Of a stretch of DNA of 47,609 nucleotides, positions 1 to 8,525 are shown one piece after another. The notes under the pieces are model-generated. The model made no database searches. It was given only the letters and a program-made list of their open reading frames with translations, and was not told the origin of the DNA. Positions within the stretch are counted from its first letter, which is position 1; each line of letters starts with the position of its first letter. Both the position numbers and the translations under genes were made by a program. This DNA comes from Sphingopyxis soli (GTDB taxonomy: Bacteria; Pseudomonadota; Alphaproteobacteria; Sphingomonadales; Sphingomonadaceae). Location of the stretch: assembly GCF_018682675.1 (NCBI RefSeq), contig NZ_JAFMTR010000085.1:1-47609 (forward strand), read 5' to 3'.

Positions 1-20
1 CACGGCAAAACAGGAATCTG

Positions 21-58
21 GAGTGCCGGTTTTGATTCAATCAAAACCGAACGCACTC
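21..58. repeat. Long near-perfect palindrome at the end of the glutathione transferase gene
   Basis: Arms 27-37 and 39-49 are perfect reverse complements around a single central base. They are extended by GAGTGC (21-26) and GCACTC (53-58) with a three-base bulge. The element starts at the stop codon of the minus-strand transferase gene, so it could act as its 3' hairpin. No T-run follows on the minus strand, so a classical intrinsic terminator is not clear. The centre contains GATTC, which fits the GANTC methylation site of alphaproteobacterial CcrM. Confidence 0.6.
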
Positions 59-690
59 TAGGCGGGCGTCGCCTGCATCTCGGCGATCAGCGCGTTGTCG
101 ATCGCCTTCGCCGCCTTGTACCCCGCGCGCTCGCGAAGGCCGACCGCATAGGCCTCGAATGCCGGGCGCGACGGGATCGTGCCGAACTGCAGCCCCCAGT
201 CGATCTGGCTGCCGACATAGACGTCGGCGGCGCTGAAGCGCTCGCCCGCGACATAGGTCTTGCCCGCAATGGCACCCTCCAGCGCGTCGAGTGCAGCCCC
301 CAGCGAGCCGAAACCCGCCATCCGCTGCTGGTCGGCGTCGGGCTCGATGCCGAAATGCTTTGCGGTGATCGCCTGTTCGACCGGCCCGGCGGCGAAGAAC
401 AGCCAGCGATAATAATCCGCACGGTCGGTCGTTGCCGGCGCGAGCCCCGCCGACGGAAAGGCATCCGCCAGATAGGCACAGATTGCGGCGCACTCGGTCA
501 CCACCCTGCCGTTATGGACGATCGCCGGAACCTTGCCCATCGGATTGATCGCGAGATAGGCCGCATCCTTCATCGACGTGCCATAGCCGAGGATCTTCGT
601 TTCATACGGTGCGCCGACCTCCTCGAGCATCCAGCGGACGATCTGGCCGCGCGACATGGGGTTGGTATAGAAAATCAGCTCGTCGGCCAT
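58..690 (-). CDS. Glutathione S-transferase family protein
   Basis: A 210-residue protein of normal cytosolic glutathione transferase length. The N-terminal thioredoxin-like domain (about residues 1-80) opens with a beta strand and a TNPMSRG loop, where Ser13 is the likely thiol-activating residue. The cis-proline motif GKVPAIV and the following glutathione-binding TECAAI segment are present. An all-helical C-terminal domain (about 90-205) follows. The family conjugates glutathione to electrophiles or reduces peroxides in the cytoplasm; the substrate cannot be told here. It is divergent from the CinA-like gene across about 100 bases. The ATG at 690 is preceded by a purine-rich GGAGAG. Confidence 0.9.
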   Translation of the reverse strand: MADELIFYTNPMSRGQIVRWMLEEVGAPYETKILGYGTSMKDAAYLAINPMGKVPAIVHNGRVVTECAAICAYLADAFPSAGLAPATTDRADYYRWLFFAAGPVEQAITAKHFGIEPDADQQRMAGFGSLGAALDALEGAIAGKTYVAGERFSAADVYVGSQIDWGLQFGTIPSRPAFEAYAVGLRERAGYKAAKAIDNALIAEMQATPA

Positions 691-792
691 CGCGTCTCTC
701 CTGTGAATTGCGAGTCGAATGCGAACATATCAGGAACGATCTTGTCATGCCAGCGGGGTTGTTTTGTCACCGTTCGCGGCTAAGGCAAAGCG

Positions 793-1554
793 ATGAGCGA
801 CGAACGCATCTGGACCGCCGCCGTGCTGGTGATCGGCGACGAGATTCTCTCGGGCCGCACGCAGGACAAGAATGTCGCGCAGATCGCGACCTGGCTCGAC
901 GTGCAGGGGATCAGGCTGCGCGAGGTGCGCATCGTGCCCGACGTCGAGCAGGAGATCGTCGACGCGCTGAACGCCATCCGCGCGCGTTACGACTATGTCT
1001 TCACCACCGGCGGGATCGGCCCGACGCACGACGACATCACCGTTGACGCGGTGGCGAAGGCGCTGGGCGTCGGGGTGATCATCCACCCCGCGGCACGCGC
1101 GATCCTCGAACGTTATTATTCGGCGCGCGGCGCTGAACTCACCGAAGCGCGGCTGCGCATGGCGCGCGTCCCCGACGGCGCCGAGCTGATTCCGAACCGC
1201 ATGTCAGGGGCGCCGGGGATCCGCATCGGCAATCTCTTCGTCATGGCGGGGGTGCCGCATATCACCGCCGGGATGCTCGATGCGCTGACGGGTCAGCTGG
1301 AAGGCGGCGCGCCGCTCGTCGCGCATACGATCGGCGCCTGGGCGCCCGAAAGCGAGATCGCCGATCTGCTCCGTCTCGGCGAGAAGGAGCATCCGGGGGT
1401 CGCGATCGGCAGCTATCCCTTTTTTCGCGAAGGCCGCACCGGCGCCAATTTCGTCGTCCGGTCGACCGACGGCGCGGCGGTCGGGGCGTGCGTGACCATG
1501 CTGACCGCGGGGCTGGAAGCGCTCGGCTATGCGGTAACCGACGGCGGGATCTGA
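793..1554 (+). CDS. CinA-like competence/damage-inducible protein A, molybdopterin-binding domain only
   Basis: A 253-residue protein with the MoaB/Mog-type molybdopterin-binding fold of the CinA N-terminal family (COG1058). Diagnostic segments are GDEILSGRTQDKN near the N-terminus and TTGGIGPTHDD at about residue 73, which form the nucleotide and pterin pocket. The C-terminal nicotinamide mononucleotide amidase domain of full CinA is absent, as in many alphaproteobacterial versions. In the family this domain hydrolyses ADP-ribose-type nucleotides, so a nucleotide or cofactor housekeeping role is likely but not shown. Its stop overlaps the 3' end of the convergent MFS gene by 28 bases. Confidence 0.85.
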   Translation: MSDERIWTAAVLVIGDEILSGRTQDKNVAQIATWLDVQGIRLREVRIVPDVEQEIVDALNAIRARYDYVFTTGGIGPTHDDITVDAVAKALGVGVIIHPAARAILERYYSARGAELTEARLRMARVPDGAELIPNRMSGAPGIRIGNLFVMAGVPHITAGMLDALTGQLEGGAPLVAHTIGAWAPESEIADLLRLGEKEHPGVAIGSYPFFREGRTGANFVVRSTDGAAVGACVTMLTAGLEALGYAVTDGGI

Positions 1555-2753
1555 TCTGCGTACGGCAGGCGGCGAAGAACCGCCACCGCGAGCAATCCGA
1601 ACAGCGCCGCGACCAGAAACGCCGCGCCGGGGAAATGGACCGGCGCCGTATCGGCGGTGAAAAACGCCATCGTGCCGGTAAGCAGGGCCGGCGCGGCGAG
1701 CTGCCCCAGGCCCATCGCCATCGCCGAAATACCCTGTACCTCGCCCTGCGTCTCGGCAGAGGCGCGGCGCGACATCATCGCCATCAGCGATGGCTGCACC
1801 GGCGCCTGCAGCGCGACGGGGACGAGCAGCAGGAAAGCGCCCCAGGTCGTATCGACGAAGGCATAGCCGACGAAGACCATGACCGCGACAAGGATGCCGA
1901 GCGTCGCGGCGTTGCGTTCGCCGAAGCGCGCCACCGCGGGGCCGACGACGAAGGCCTGCCCGATCGCGATCGCGACGCCGACCGCCGCGAGGCTCGCGCC
2001 GATCATCCCCGGTGTCCAGCCGAGCTGCGCGATGCAATAGAAGCTCCACGTCATCGGATAGACCAGGCTGGCGATCTGCCACAGCACGAGCACCGCCGCG
2101 ATCCCGCCCATGCCCGGCAGGGCGCGCATCGTCCGCAGCGCGCCGAGCGGGTTGGCGCGGCGCCAGTCGAAGGCGCGACGGCGCTCGGGCGGCAGCGTCT
2201 CGGGAAAGATCGCCAGCCCGTAGAGCATGTTTGCAGCGGCGAGAATCGCGGCCGCGACAAAGGGCGCCCGCGGGCTCATCTCGCCGAGCAGGCCGCCGAT
2301 TACCGGCCCGACGACGAAGCCGATGCCGAAGGCGGCGCCAACGAAGCCGAAGTTGCGCGCGCGCTGCTCGGGCCTGGTCACGTCGGCGATCGCAGCCTGC
2401 GCCGCAGCATAGCTGCCGCCGAATACACCCGAAATCGCCCGCGCGACGAACAGCCACGGCAAGGTGCCGACGACCGTGAGCAGCGTATAGTCTGCTGCGA
2501 GACCGCCCAGCGACAGGAGCAACACCCGCCGGCGGCCGAAGCGGTCCGACAGATTGCCGAGCACGGGCGAGGCAAGGAAGGTTGCGGTCGCCATGACGAG
2601 CCCGATCCAGGCGCCGACTCCGATCGCGTGCGGCAGGTCGATCGCGCCGACCTCCATCACGAGCTGCGGCAGCACCGGCATGATGATGCCGAAGCCGATC
2701 GCGTCGATGAAGATGGTCACGACGATGAAAGGAATGGTGCGCGCGGGCGTCAC
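1527..2753 (-). CDS. MFS transporter, TetA/DHA1-like
   Basis: About 408 residues with the hydrophobic pattern of 12 membrane helices. The first helix is TIPFIVVTIFIDAIGFG, followed after TM2 by the MFS motif A GNLSDRFGRRRVLL. This arrangement and the GFGIIMPVLPQL start are typical of the TCR/TetA branch of proton-drug antiporters. The inner-membrane protein probably exports a small molecule; the substrate is unknown and clinical tetracycline resistance should not be assumed. The GTG at 2753 is chosen because the upstream in-frame extension to 2837 is polar, non-conserved-looking and overlaps the divergent gene. A TTG a few codons upstream is an alternative. Confidence 0.85.
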   Translation of the reverse strand: MTPARTIPFIVVTIFIDAIGFGIIMPVLPQLVMEVGAIDLPHAIGVGAWIGLVMATATFLASPVLGNLSDRFGRRRVLLLSLGGLAADYTLLTVVGTLPWLFVARAISGVFGGSYAAAQAAIADVTRPEQRARNFGFVGAAFGIGFVVGPVIGGLLGEMSPRAPFVAAAILAAANMLYGLAIFPETLPPERRRAFDWRRANPLGALRTMRALPGMGGIAAVLVLWQIASLVYPMTWSFYCIAQLGWTPGMIGASLAAVGVAIAIGQAFVVGPAVARFGERNAATLGILVAVMVFVGYAFVDTTWGAFLLLVPVALQAPVQPSLMAMMSRRASAETQGEVQGISAMAMGLGQLAAPALLTGTMAFFTADTAPVHFPGAAFLVAALFGLLAVAVLRRLPYADQIPPSVTA

Positions 2754-2850
2754 TTGAACATCATCCTGCAACGAATCATCTGCAGGCTCTTGCCGTCCCC
2801 GCCGCTCCTGTCTAGGCGGCACCTCCCCTCCCCCCATGCGTTATCACCGA

Positions 2851-3636
2851 ATGAAAATCGAAATATCGACCCTTCTCGACTATCGCCTCGGCGATTCAGT
2901 CGACCTGATGCTTCAGATCGAGGCCGCCGATGGCGACGGCCAGCATGTTCTGCGGTCCGCGCTCGACCTTGGTCCCGACGGCGACGTCGCGCGGGTTGCG
3001 GGGCAGGACGGCATCGGCGAGCGGCTCTGGCTGCACCGCGGCGGACGTCTTCGCGCGCATTATTCGGCGCTGGTCGAGATCGACCGGCGCGGGCCCGACT
3101 ATCGGACGCGCGCCGCAGTCGCGCCGCACCGTGTGCCGGCGGAGGCCGTACCCTATCTCAACGAATCGCGCTATTGCCCGTCGAACAAGTTCCACGCCTT
3201 CGTCGAGCGCCGTTTCGGCGAGCATGAGGGCGGCGCGAAGATCGCGCGGATGCGTGACTGGATCGAAAGCCGTTTCACCTATGTTCCCGGCACCAGCGAC
3301 GCCGACACCGGCGCGCTCGACAGTTTCGTCGAGCGGCGTGGCGTTTGCCGCGACTATGCGCATGTGATGATCGCGCTCGCCCGCGCGGCGCATATCCCGG
3401 CGCGCATGGCGAGCGTCTACGCGCTCGGCGTCGACCCGCAGGATTTCCACGCGATCGCCGAAGTCTATCTCGACGGCGGCTGGTACATGGTCGATGCGAC
3501 AGGCATGGCGCGGCCCGAAGGCGCCGCGCGCATCTGCGTCGGCCGCGACGCCGCCGACGTGGCGTTTCTGACGGCGTATCGCGCGATCGAACTCGTCGAA
3601 CAGCGGGTGTCGGTGAAGGAGCTTGTCGACGCCTAG
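2851..3636 (+). CDS. Transglutaminase-like cysteine protease family protein
   Basis: A 261-residue protein with an N-terminal beta domain (about 1-115) typical of bacterial transglutaminase proteins, then the transglutaminase-like core. The probable Cys-His-Asp triad is visible in GVCRDYAH, DFHAIAEVY and MVDATGM. Proteins of this family hydrolyse or rearrange peptide amide bonds; many sit next to unrelated housekeeping genes and their substrates are not known. No signal peptide is evident, so it is probably cytoplasmic. ATG 2851 (MKIEIST) matches the usual family start; an in-frame ATG at 2836 would add five residues. It is divergent from the MFS gene and is followed by a convergent tRNA. Confidence 0.85.
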   Translation: MKIEISTLLDYRLGDSVDLMLQIEAADGDGQHVLRSALDLGPDGDVARVAGQDGIGERLWLHRGGRLRAHYSALVEIDRRGPDYRTRAAVAPHRVPAEAVPYLNESRYCPSNKFHAFVERRFGEHEGGAKIARMRDWIESRFTYVPGTSDADTGALDSFVERRGVCRDYAHVMIALARAAHIPARMASVYALGVDPQDFHAIAEVYLDGGWYMVDATGMARPEGAARICVGRDAADVAFLTAYRAIELVEQRVSVKELVDA

Positions 3637-3644
3637 AAAGCGGC

Positions 3645-3718
3645 TGGAGCGGGTGAAGGGAATCGAACCCTCGTCGTAAGCTTGGGAAGCTTCTGCTCTA
3701 CCATTGAGCTACACCCGC
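3645..3718 (-). tRNA. tRNA-Gly (anticodon CCC)
   Basis: A full cloverleaf reads on the minus strand. The acceptor GCGGGTG pairs with CACCCGC, the D-arm is GCTC/GAGC, the T-arm has a TTCGATT loop, and CCA is encoded (3645-3647). Placing T33 in the seven-base anticodon loop TTCCCAA gives anticodon CCC, which reads GGG. The outermost anticodon-stem pair would be G-A, a small irregularity. It lies between two protein genes. Confidence 0.9.
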
Positions 3719-3769
3719 GGTCCCGCGCGATTGGCACAGCGGGCGGCGGCGGTCAATGGCTCTGCTGGC

Positions 3770-4240
3770 TCAGCGCGCCGCCTCGCGCACCGTTTCCATG
3801 ACGACGAAGGTCGAGGTGTTCGCGACGTGCGGCAGGCTCGAGATTTTCTCGCCGAGCACGGTGCGATAGCGCCGCATGTCAGAGGTGCGGACCTTGAGCA
3901 GATAGTCGAAGCTGCTCGCGATCATGTGGCATTCCTCGATCTCGGCGATCCTCCGCACCGCGGCGTTGAACTCGCGCAGCGCCGCCTCGCGCGTGTCGGA
4001 CAGGCGGACCTCGGCGAAGGCGACATGGTCGAGCCCGACCTTCGCCGGATCGAGGATCGCCGCAAAGCCCGAAATCACGCCATTCTCGACGAGCCGGCGC
4101 ACGCGCTGCTGGCACGGCGTCTTCGACAGGCCGACCTGCCGGGCGAGGTCGGTGAAGGTGATCCGTCCGTCCTTGCGCAGAATCGCCAGGATCTTGCGAT
4201 CGAAGTCATCCAATTCGACTGATTGTGCGCTTTCTTTCAT
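3770..4240 (-). CDS. putR: Lrp/AsnC-family regulator, probable proline-responsive activator PutR
   Basis: A 156-residue protein with an N-terminal winged helix-turn-helix (about 8-65, LDDFDRKILAILRKDGRITFTDLARQVG... QRVRRL) and a C-terminal RAM/ligand-binding domain (about 75-150). This is the standard Lrp/AsnC architecture, giving octameric DNA-wrapping regulators that respond to amino acids. Divergence from putA, which itself lacks a DNA-binding domain, supports assignment as the proline-sensing activator PutR known from other alphaproteobacteria. ATG 4240 is preceded by AGGTGAT at good spacing; a GTG at 4249 is the alternative start. Confidence 0.85.
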   Translation of the reverse strand: MKESAQSVELDDFDRKILAILRKDGRITFTDLARQVGLSKTPCQQRVRRLVENGVISGFAAILDPAKVGLDHVAFAEVRLSDTREAALREFNAAVRRIAEIEECHMIASSFDYLLKVRTSDMRRYRTVLGEKISSLPHVANTSTFVVMETVREAAR

Positions 4241-4339
4241 ATCAATCACCTAATCGATCGTCAAAAATAGGTCAAAAGATAAGTATTGGGGGCGATAATA
4301 GGTCTGATCGCCGCAGCGCAATGCTGTAGGATGCGCGTC
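4241..4339. promoter_or_regulatory. putR-putA divergent promoter region
   Basis: This short region between the divergent regulator and putA is much richer in A+T than its surroundings, with A/T tracts around 4260-4285. That fits a region holding both promoters and the Lrp-type binding sites that control proline use. I could not define individual -10/-35 boxes or an operator with confidence. Confidence 0.4.
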
Positions 4340-7300
4340 ATGACCCAGCCCCATGACCGCGCCGCCCTCCGCGCCCTCGCCCGCCGTCCCGAAGCCGAGA
4401 TCGTCGCCGACCTGCGCGCCGAGCTCGCCCGTTCGCCAGCGACCGTCGCGGCGACCACGGCGCGCGGGCTCGCGCTGATCCGGAAGGCGAAGGCCGAGGG
4501 CGAACGCGAAACGCTCGTCGCGCAGCTGATGAACCGCTACCGCCTCTCGAGCGAGGAAGGCGTCGTGCTGATGTGCCTCGCCGAGGCGCTGCTGCGCGTG
4601 CCCGACAATGCGACGGCCAATGCGCTGATCCGCGACAAGATCGCCGGCCGCCACTGGAAGGACGGCGAGGACGAGGACAGCCCGCTGATCGTCGCCCTGT
4701 CGGCGCGCGGATTGTCGCTGGGGTCGGCGACCTTGATGCTCGATGCGATGGGCAGCAAGGCGAACCCGCTGTCGCTTCTCAAGTCGATGATCCGCCGCTC
4801 GGGCGAGCCGGTGATCCGCCAGGCGGCGCTCGCGGCGATGAAGCTGCTTGGCCAGCAGTTCGTGATGGGCGAGACGATCGACGCCGCGGTGAAGCGCGCC
4901 GACAAGGAAAAGCGCGAACTCGCGAGCTTCGACATGCTCGGCGAGGCCGCGCGCACGGCGGAAGATGCGCGGCGCTACTACGACAGCTACGCCCATGCCA
5001 TCGCGCGCATCGGCAAACACGCCAAGCCCGGCGACCCGCACGCCAACCACGGCATTTCGATCAAGCTGTCGGCGCTTCATCCGCGCTACGAATATCTGCA
5101 GGCCGACCGTGTCCGTGACGAACTGATCCCCAGCGTCATCACGCTCGCCCGCGCCGCGCGCGATGTGAACATTCCGCTGATGATCGATGCCGAGGAAAGC
5201 GACCGGCTCGAACCGCATATGGACGTGTTCGCGGCGCTGATCGACGCGGGCATCGCCGACGGCTGGACCGGGCTCGGCATCGTGATCCAGGCCTATCAGA
5301 AGCGCGCGCCCGAGGCGATCCGCTGGGTCGCCGCAAAGGCGCGCGCGCGCGGCGTCAAACTGTCGATGCGCCTCGTCAAGGGCGCCTATTGGGATACCGA
5401 GATCAAGCGCGCGCAGACGATGGGTCTCGGCGATTTCCCGGTCTTCACCGCGAAGAACCACACCGACCTCAATTACATGCAGTGCGCGCAGATCCTCCGC
5501 GACGCGCAGGACTGCGTCTTCCCGGCGTTTGCCAGCCATAATGCGATGACGCTTGCCTTCGTGACCGAGCTGTTCGCCGGCGCCGATTATGAGTTGCAGC
5601 GCCTGCACGGCATGGGCGAGGGCGCGCACGACGCGATTCTGGCGCTCTATCCCCCGCCGCGGCCGGTGCGTGTCTATGCGCCGGTGGGGACGCACCGCGA
5701 CCTGCTCGCCTATCTGGTCCGCCGCCTGCTCGAAAATGGCGCGAACTCCAGCTTCGTGCATCAATTTTCGGACCCCGATGTCACTCCCGAGCAGCTTGCC
5801 GTCGATCCGCGCGGCATCGCGAGCAAGCCGCCCGTGATCGCCACCGGCCTCACCCTCTTCGATCCGGCGCGCCGCAACTCGCGCGGCTACGACCTCGGCG
5901 AACCCGGCGTTCCCGAAGCGCTGACCGCCGCGATCGCCAAGGCGCGCCAGAGCAACCATATCGCCGCCCCGATCGTCGGCGGCGTAACGCAAGGCGGCGC
6001 CGCGGAACCCGTCCGCAATCCCGCCACCGGCGCCGTCGTCGGGCAGGTGATCGAGGCCGATCGTGCGACGGTCGATGCCGCAGTCGCCGCCGCGCGCAAG
6101 GCGCAGGACGACTGGAGCCTCGCCGGCGGCAGCTTCCGGGCCGACCGCCTCGAACGCGCGGCCGATCTGCTCGAGGAACGCGACGCGCTGTTCCTCGGCC
6201 TTGCAATCGACGAAGCCGGCAAAACGCTCGTCGATGCGGTGGCAGAGGTGCGCGAGGCGGTCGATTTCCTCCGCTATTACGCCGCGCAGGCGCGCGCCGA
6301 CTTCACCTATCCCGTCGTGCTCCCCGGACCGACGGGCGAGCGAAACGAGCTGATTCTCGAAGGCAAGGGCGTCTTCGTCGCGATCAGCCCGTGGAACTTC
6401 CCGCTCGCGATCTTCCTCGGCCAGGTTTCGGCCGCGCTCGCGGCGGGTAACAGCGTCCTCGCGAAGCCCGCGGAGCAGACCCCGCTGATCGCGCACGCCG
6501 CGGTCGAACTGTTGCTCGAGGCGGGCGTTCCCGGCGACGTGCTGCACTATCTTCCCGGGCGCGGCGAGACCGTCGGCGCGGCGCTGACCGGCCATGACGA
6601 CATCATCGGCGTCGCCTTCACCGGCTCGACCGAAGTTGCGCGAATGATCAACCGCAGCCTCGCGGGGCGCGACGGCCCGATCGCGACCTTGATCGCCGAA
6701 ACCGGCGGCGCCAACGCGATGATTGTCGATTCGACCGCGCTTCCCGAACAGGTCGCGCGCGACGCCGTCGCCTCGGCCTTCCAGTCGGCGGGCCAGCGCT
6801 GCTCGGCGCTCCGCCTGCTCTGCGTGCAGGAGGATGTCGCCGACACGATGATCGCAATGGTCGCGGGCGCGATGGCCGAGCTCAACGTCGGCGACCCCGC
6901 GATCCTCTCGACCGACGTCGGCCCGATCATCGACGCCGAGGCGCAGGCGAATATCGCCGCCTATGTGGCCGAAGCGCGCGCCGCGGGCCGGGTGATTGCC
7001 GAGGCTGCGCGCACCAACCTGCCCGCCGACGGCCATTTCGTCCCGCCGGTCTTGATCCGGCTCGATCATGTCACCGATTTGAAGCGCGAGATCTTCGGCC
7101 CCGTGCTGCATGTCGCGACGTGGAAGGGCGGCGAACTCGACCAGCTCATCGATGCAATCAACGCTTCGGGCTACGGCCTGACATTGGGTGTCCACACGCG
7201 CATCGACGGCGTTGCGGCGCATATCGCGGCGCGCGCGCAGGTCGGCAACGTCTATGTGAACCGCAACCAGATCGGCGCGATCGTGGGGTCGCAGCCCTTC

Positions 7301-7432
7301 GGCGGGCGCGGCCTGTCAGGCACCGGCCCGAAAGCCGGCGGTCCGCACTATCTGCACCGTTTCGCCGAGGAAAAGTCGATTTCGACGGATATCACCGCAG
7401 CGGGCGGGAACGCGGCGCTGATGGCGGGTTAG
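4340..7432 (+). CDS. putA: Bifunctional proline dehydrogenase / L-glutamate-gamma-semialdehyde dehydrogenase PutA
   Basis: About 1030 residues. An N-terminal helical arm leads into the FAD-dependent proline dehydrogenase barrel (about 150-470), with the family motif RLVKGAYWDTE near residue 345. The NAD-dependent aldehyde dehydrogenase domain follows (about 520-1010), with SPWNFPLA, the ETGGAN glutamate motif and catalytic Cys in GQRCSALR near residue 820. Together they oxidise proline to glutamate with channelling of the intermediate. The ribbon-helix-helix DNA-binding domain of E. coli PutA is missing, so transcription must be handled elsewhere, presumably by the adjacent Lrp-type gene. ATG 4340 has AGG about nine bases upstream; ATG 4331 is also possible. 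Confidence 0.95.
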   Translation: MTQPHDRAALRALARRPEAEIVADLRAELARSPATVAATTARGLALIRKAKAEGERETLVAQLMNRYRLSSEEGVVLMCLAEALLRVPDNATANALIRDKIAGRHWKDGEDEDSPLIVALSARGLSLGSATLMLDAMGSKANPLSLLKSMIRRSGEPVIRQAALAAMKLLGQQFVMGETIDAAVKRADKEKRELASFDMLGEAARTAEDARRYYDSYAHAIARIGKHAKPGDPHANHGISIKLSALHPRYEYLQADRVRDELIPSVITLARAARDVNIPLMIDAEESDRLEPHMDVFAALIDAGIADGWTGLGIVIQAYQKRAPEAIRWVAAKARARGVKLSMRLVKGAYWDTEIKRAQTMGLGDFPVFTAKNHTDLNYMQCAQILRDAQDCVFPAFASHNAMTLAFVTELFAGADYELQRLHGMGEGAHDAILALYPPPRPVRVYAPVGTHRDLLAYLVRRLLENGANSSFVHQFSDPDVTPEQLAVDPRGIASKPPVIATGLTLFDPARRNSRGYDLGEPGVPEALTAAIAKARQSNHIAAPIVGGVTQGGAAEPVRNPATGAVVGQVIEADRATVDAAVAAARKAQDDWSLAGGSFRADRLERAADLLEERDALFLGLAIDEAGKTLVDAVAEVREAVDFLRYYAAQARADFTYPVVLPGPTGERNELILEGKGVFVAISPWNFPLAIFLGQVSAALAAGNSVLAKPAEQTPLIAHAAVELLLEAGVPGDVLHYLPGRGETVGAALTGHDDIIGVAFTGSTEVARMINRSLAGRDGPIATLIAETGGANAMIVDSTALPEQVARDAVASAFQSAGQRCSALRLLCVQEDVADTMIAMVAGAMAELNVGDPAILSTDVGPIIDAEAQANIAAYVAEARAAGRVIAEAARTNLPADGHFVPPVLIRLDHVTDLKREIFGPVLHVATWKGGELDQLIDAINASGYGLTLGVHTRIDGVAAHIAARAQVGNVYVNRNQIGAIVGSQPFGGRGLSGTGPKAGGPHYLHRFAEEKSISTDITAAGGNAALMAG

Positions 7433-8367
7433 GCTCCCGGCACGCCGAGAAGCTGCCCCTGCGCCTTCAGCCGTCCGGCGGCGGCCGGATTGGCGGCGAT
7501 GCCGTCCTTCAGCGCCTGCGCGGCCTTCGCGGTTTCGCCCAGCGTCATCCGGCTGCGCATCAGCATGATCCAGCGGTCGACGTCCTTGGGATTGGCCTTC
7601 AGCTTGGCTTCGAGCCCGCTGACCATCCCCTCGATCATCGCGTCCTGCTGACCCTTCGGCAGCTGCGAGGCGGCCTCCATGTCGGCGCGCGTCGGCCCCG
7701 GGATCGCGCGCGCCGCGACCGGCATTTCGTCCGGGGTCAGCGCCCGCGCCCGCGTGTTCTGCAGCCGCGTCGCGACGTCGATCTTGTGGATCGCCCCGAC
7801 CTGTTCGATCGTGCGGCGAAGATCGGCTTCCCACGGCGCGCCCTGCGGCGTGTCGGCGAGCAGCGCGAACCAGTCCTCGATCGCGCCCTTGTGGTCGCCG
7901 CCGATATCCTTTTTCACCGCAAGGAAATAGCGCGCACGCGGATCCTTGGCGTCGAGCGCGATCGCCTTGTTGAACGCCGCGAGCGCCGCGGCGGGCATCG
8001 GGTCGCGCTCGCTCGCCATTACCCGCGCCTCGCCGAGCGCCGACCAGAGTCCCGCCGAGTCGGACGAAAGCGCGGTCGCTTTCTCGTAGGCGGCGACCGC
8101 GCCCGCGAATTCGCCCATGTCGAAACGTGCCGCACCGAGCTGCATCCACGCCTCGGCGCTGTTCGGTTCGGTACGTGTCCGGGCTTCGAGCGCGGCGAGC
8201 TGGTCGTCGGGGGACGTTGCGGCTTCGGCGGGCTTTTGCGGCGCGGAATCGGCGGAATCGCGCCAGATTGCATAGCCCACCGCTGCGATGAGCAGCAGCG
8301 CGGCAGCGATCAGGACCGCCCGGTTGGCGGGCGTCATGCCCCCTGCCATCTTCTTGCTCTCGCTCAT
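7429..8367 (-). CDS. TPR protein resembling the cytochrome c biogenesis factor CcmI/CycH
   Basis: A 312-residue protein with one N-terminal membrane helix (about residues 16-35) and a periplasmic tetratricopeptide domain. TPR units are visible in EAWMQLGAARFDMGEFAGAVAAYEKA and the following repeats. The C-terminal part, with PGPTRADMEAA and a late repeat ending in an alanine-rich helix, matches the layout of CcmI/CycH/NrfG proteins, which present apocytochrome c to the haem lyase. It is separate from any other ccm gene here but lies about 1.5 kb from the multihaem cytochrome operon. It converges on putA with a four-base overlap and is divergent from gdhA. A generic TPR protein remains possible. 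Confidence 0.7.
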   Translation of the reverse strand: MSESKKMAGGMTPANRAVLIAAALLLIAAVGYAIWRDSADSAPQKPAEAATSPDDQLAALEARTRTEPNSAEAWMQLGAARFDMGEFAGAVAAYEKATALSSDSAGLWSALGEARVMASERDPMPAAALAAFNKAIALDAKDPRARYFLAVKKDIGGDHKGAIEDWFALLADTPQGAPWEADLRRTIEQVGAIHKIDVATRLQNTRARALTPDEMPVAARAIPGPTRADMEAASQLPKGQQDAMIEGMVSGLEAKLKANPKDVDRWIMLMRSRMTLGETAKAAQALKDGIAANPAAAGRLKAQGQLLGVPGA

Positions 8368-8525
8368 CTTTGTCCTCTCGTACGGCTCGCAAAAAACATG
8401 GGCGCGACGCGCTCGCGTCTTGCCTTTGCCTCGCGATGGTGTAGCCTTCGACCCGCGAGGTCGGTCAACGACAAAATCGTCAGTGGGGTCGCACCGATTT
8501 TCCCAGCCAACAGGGGGAGGGGTGC

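Noticed and set aside
4250..7222. A 990-residue minus-strand frame opposite putA
   Set aside because: putA has full-length catalytic motifs; the opposite frame has none and is a shadow.
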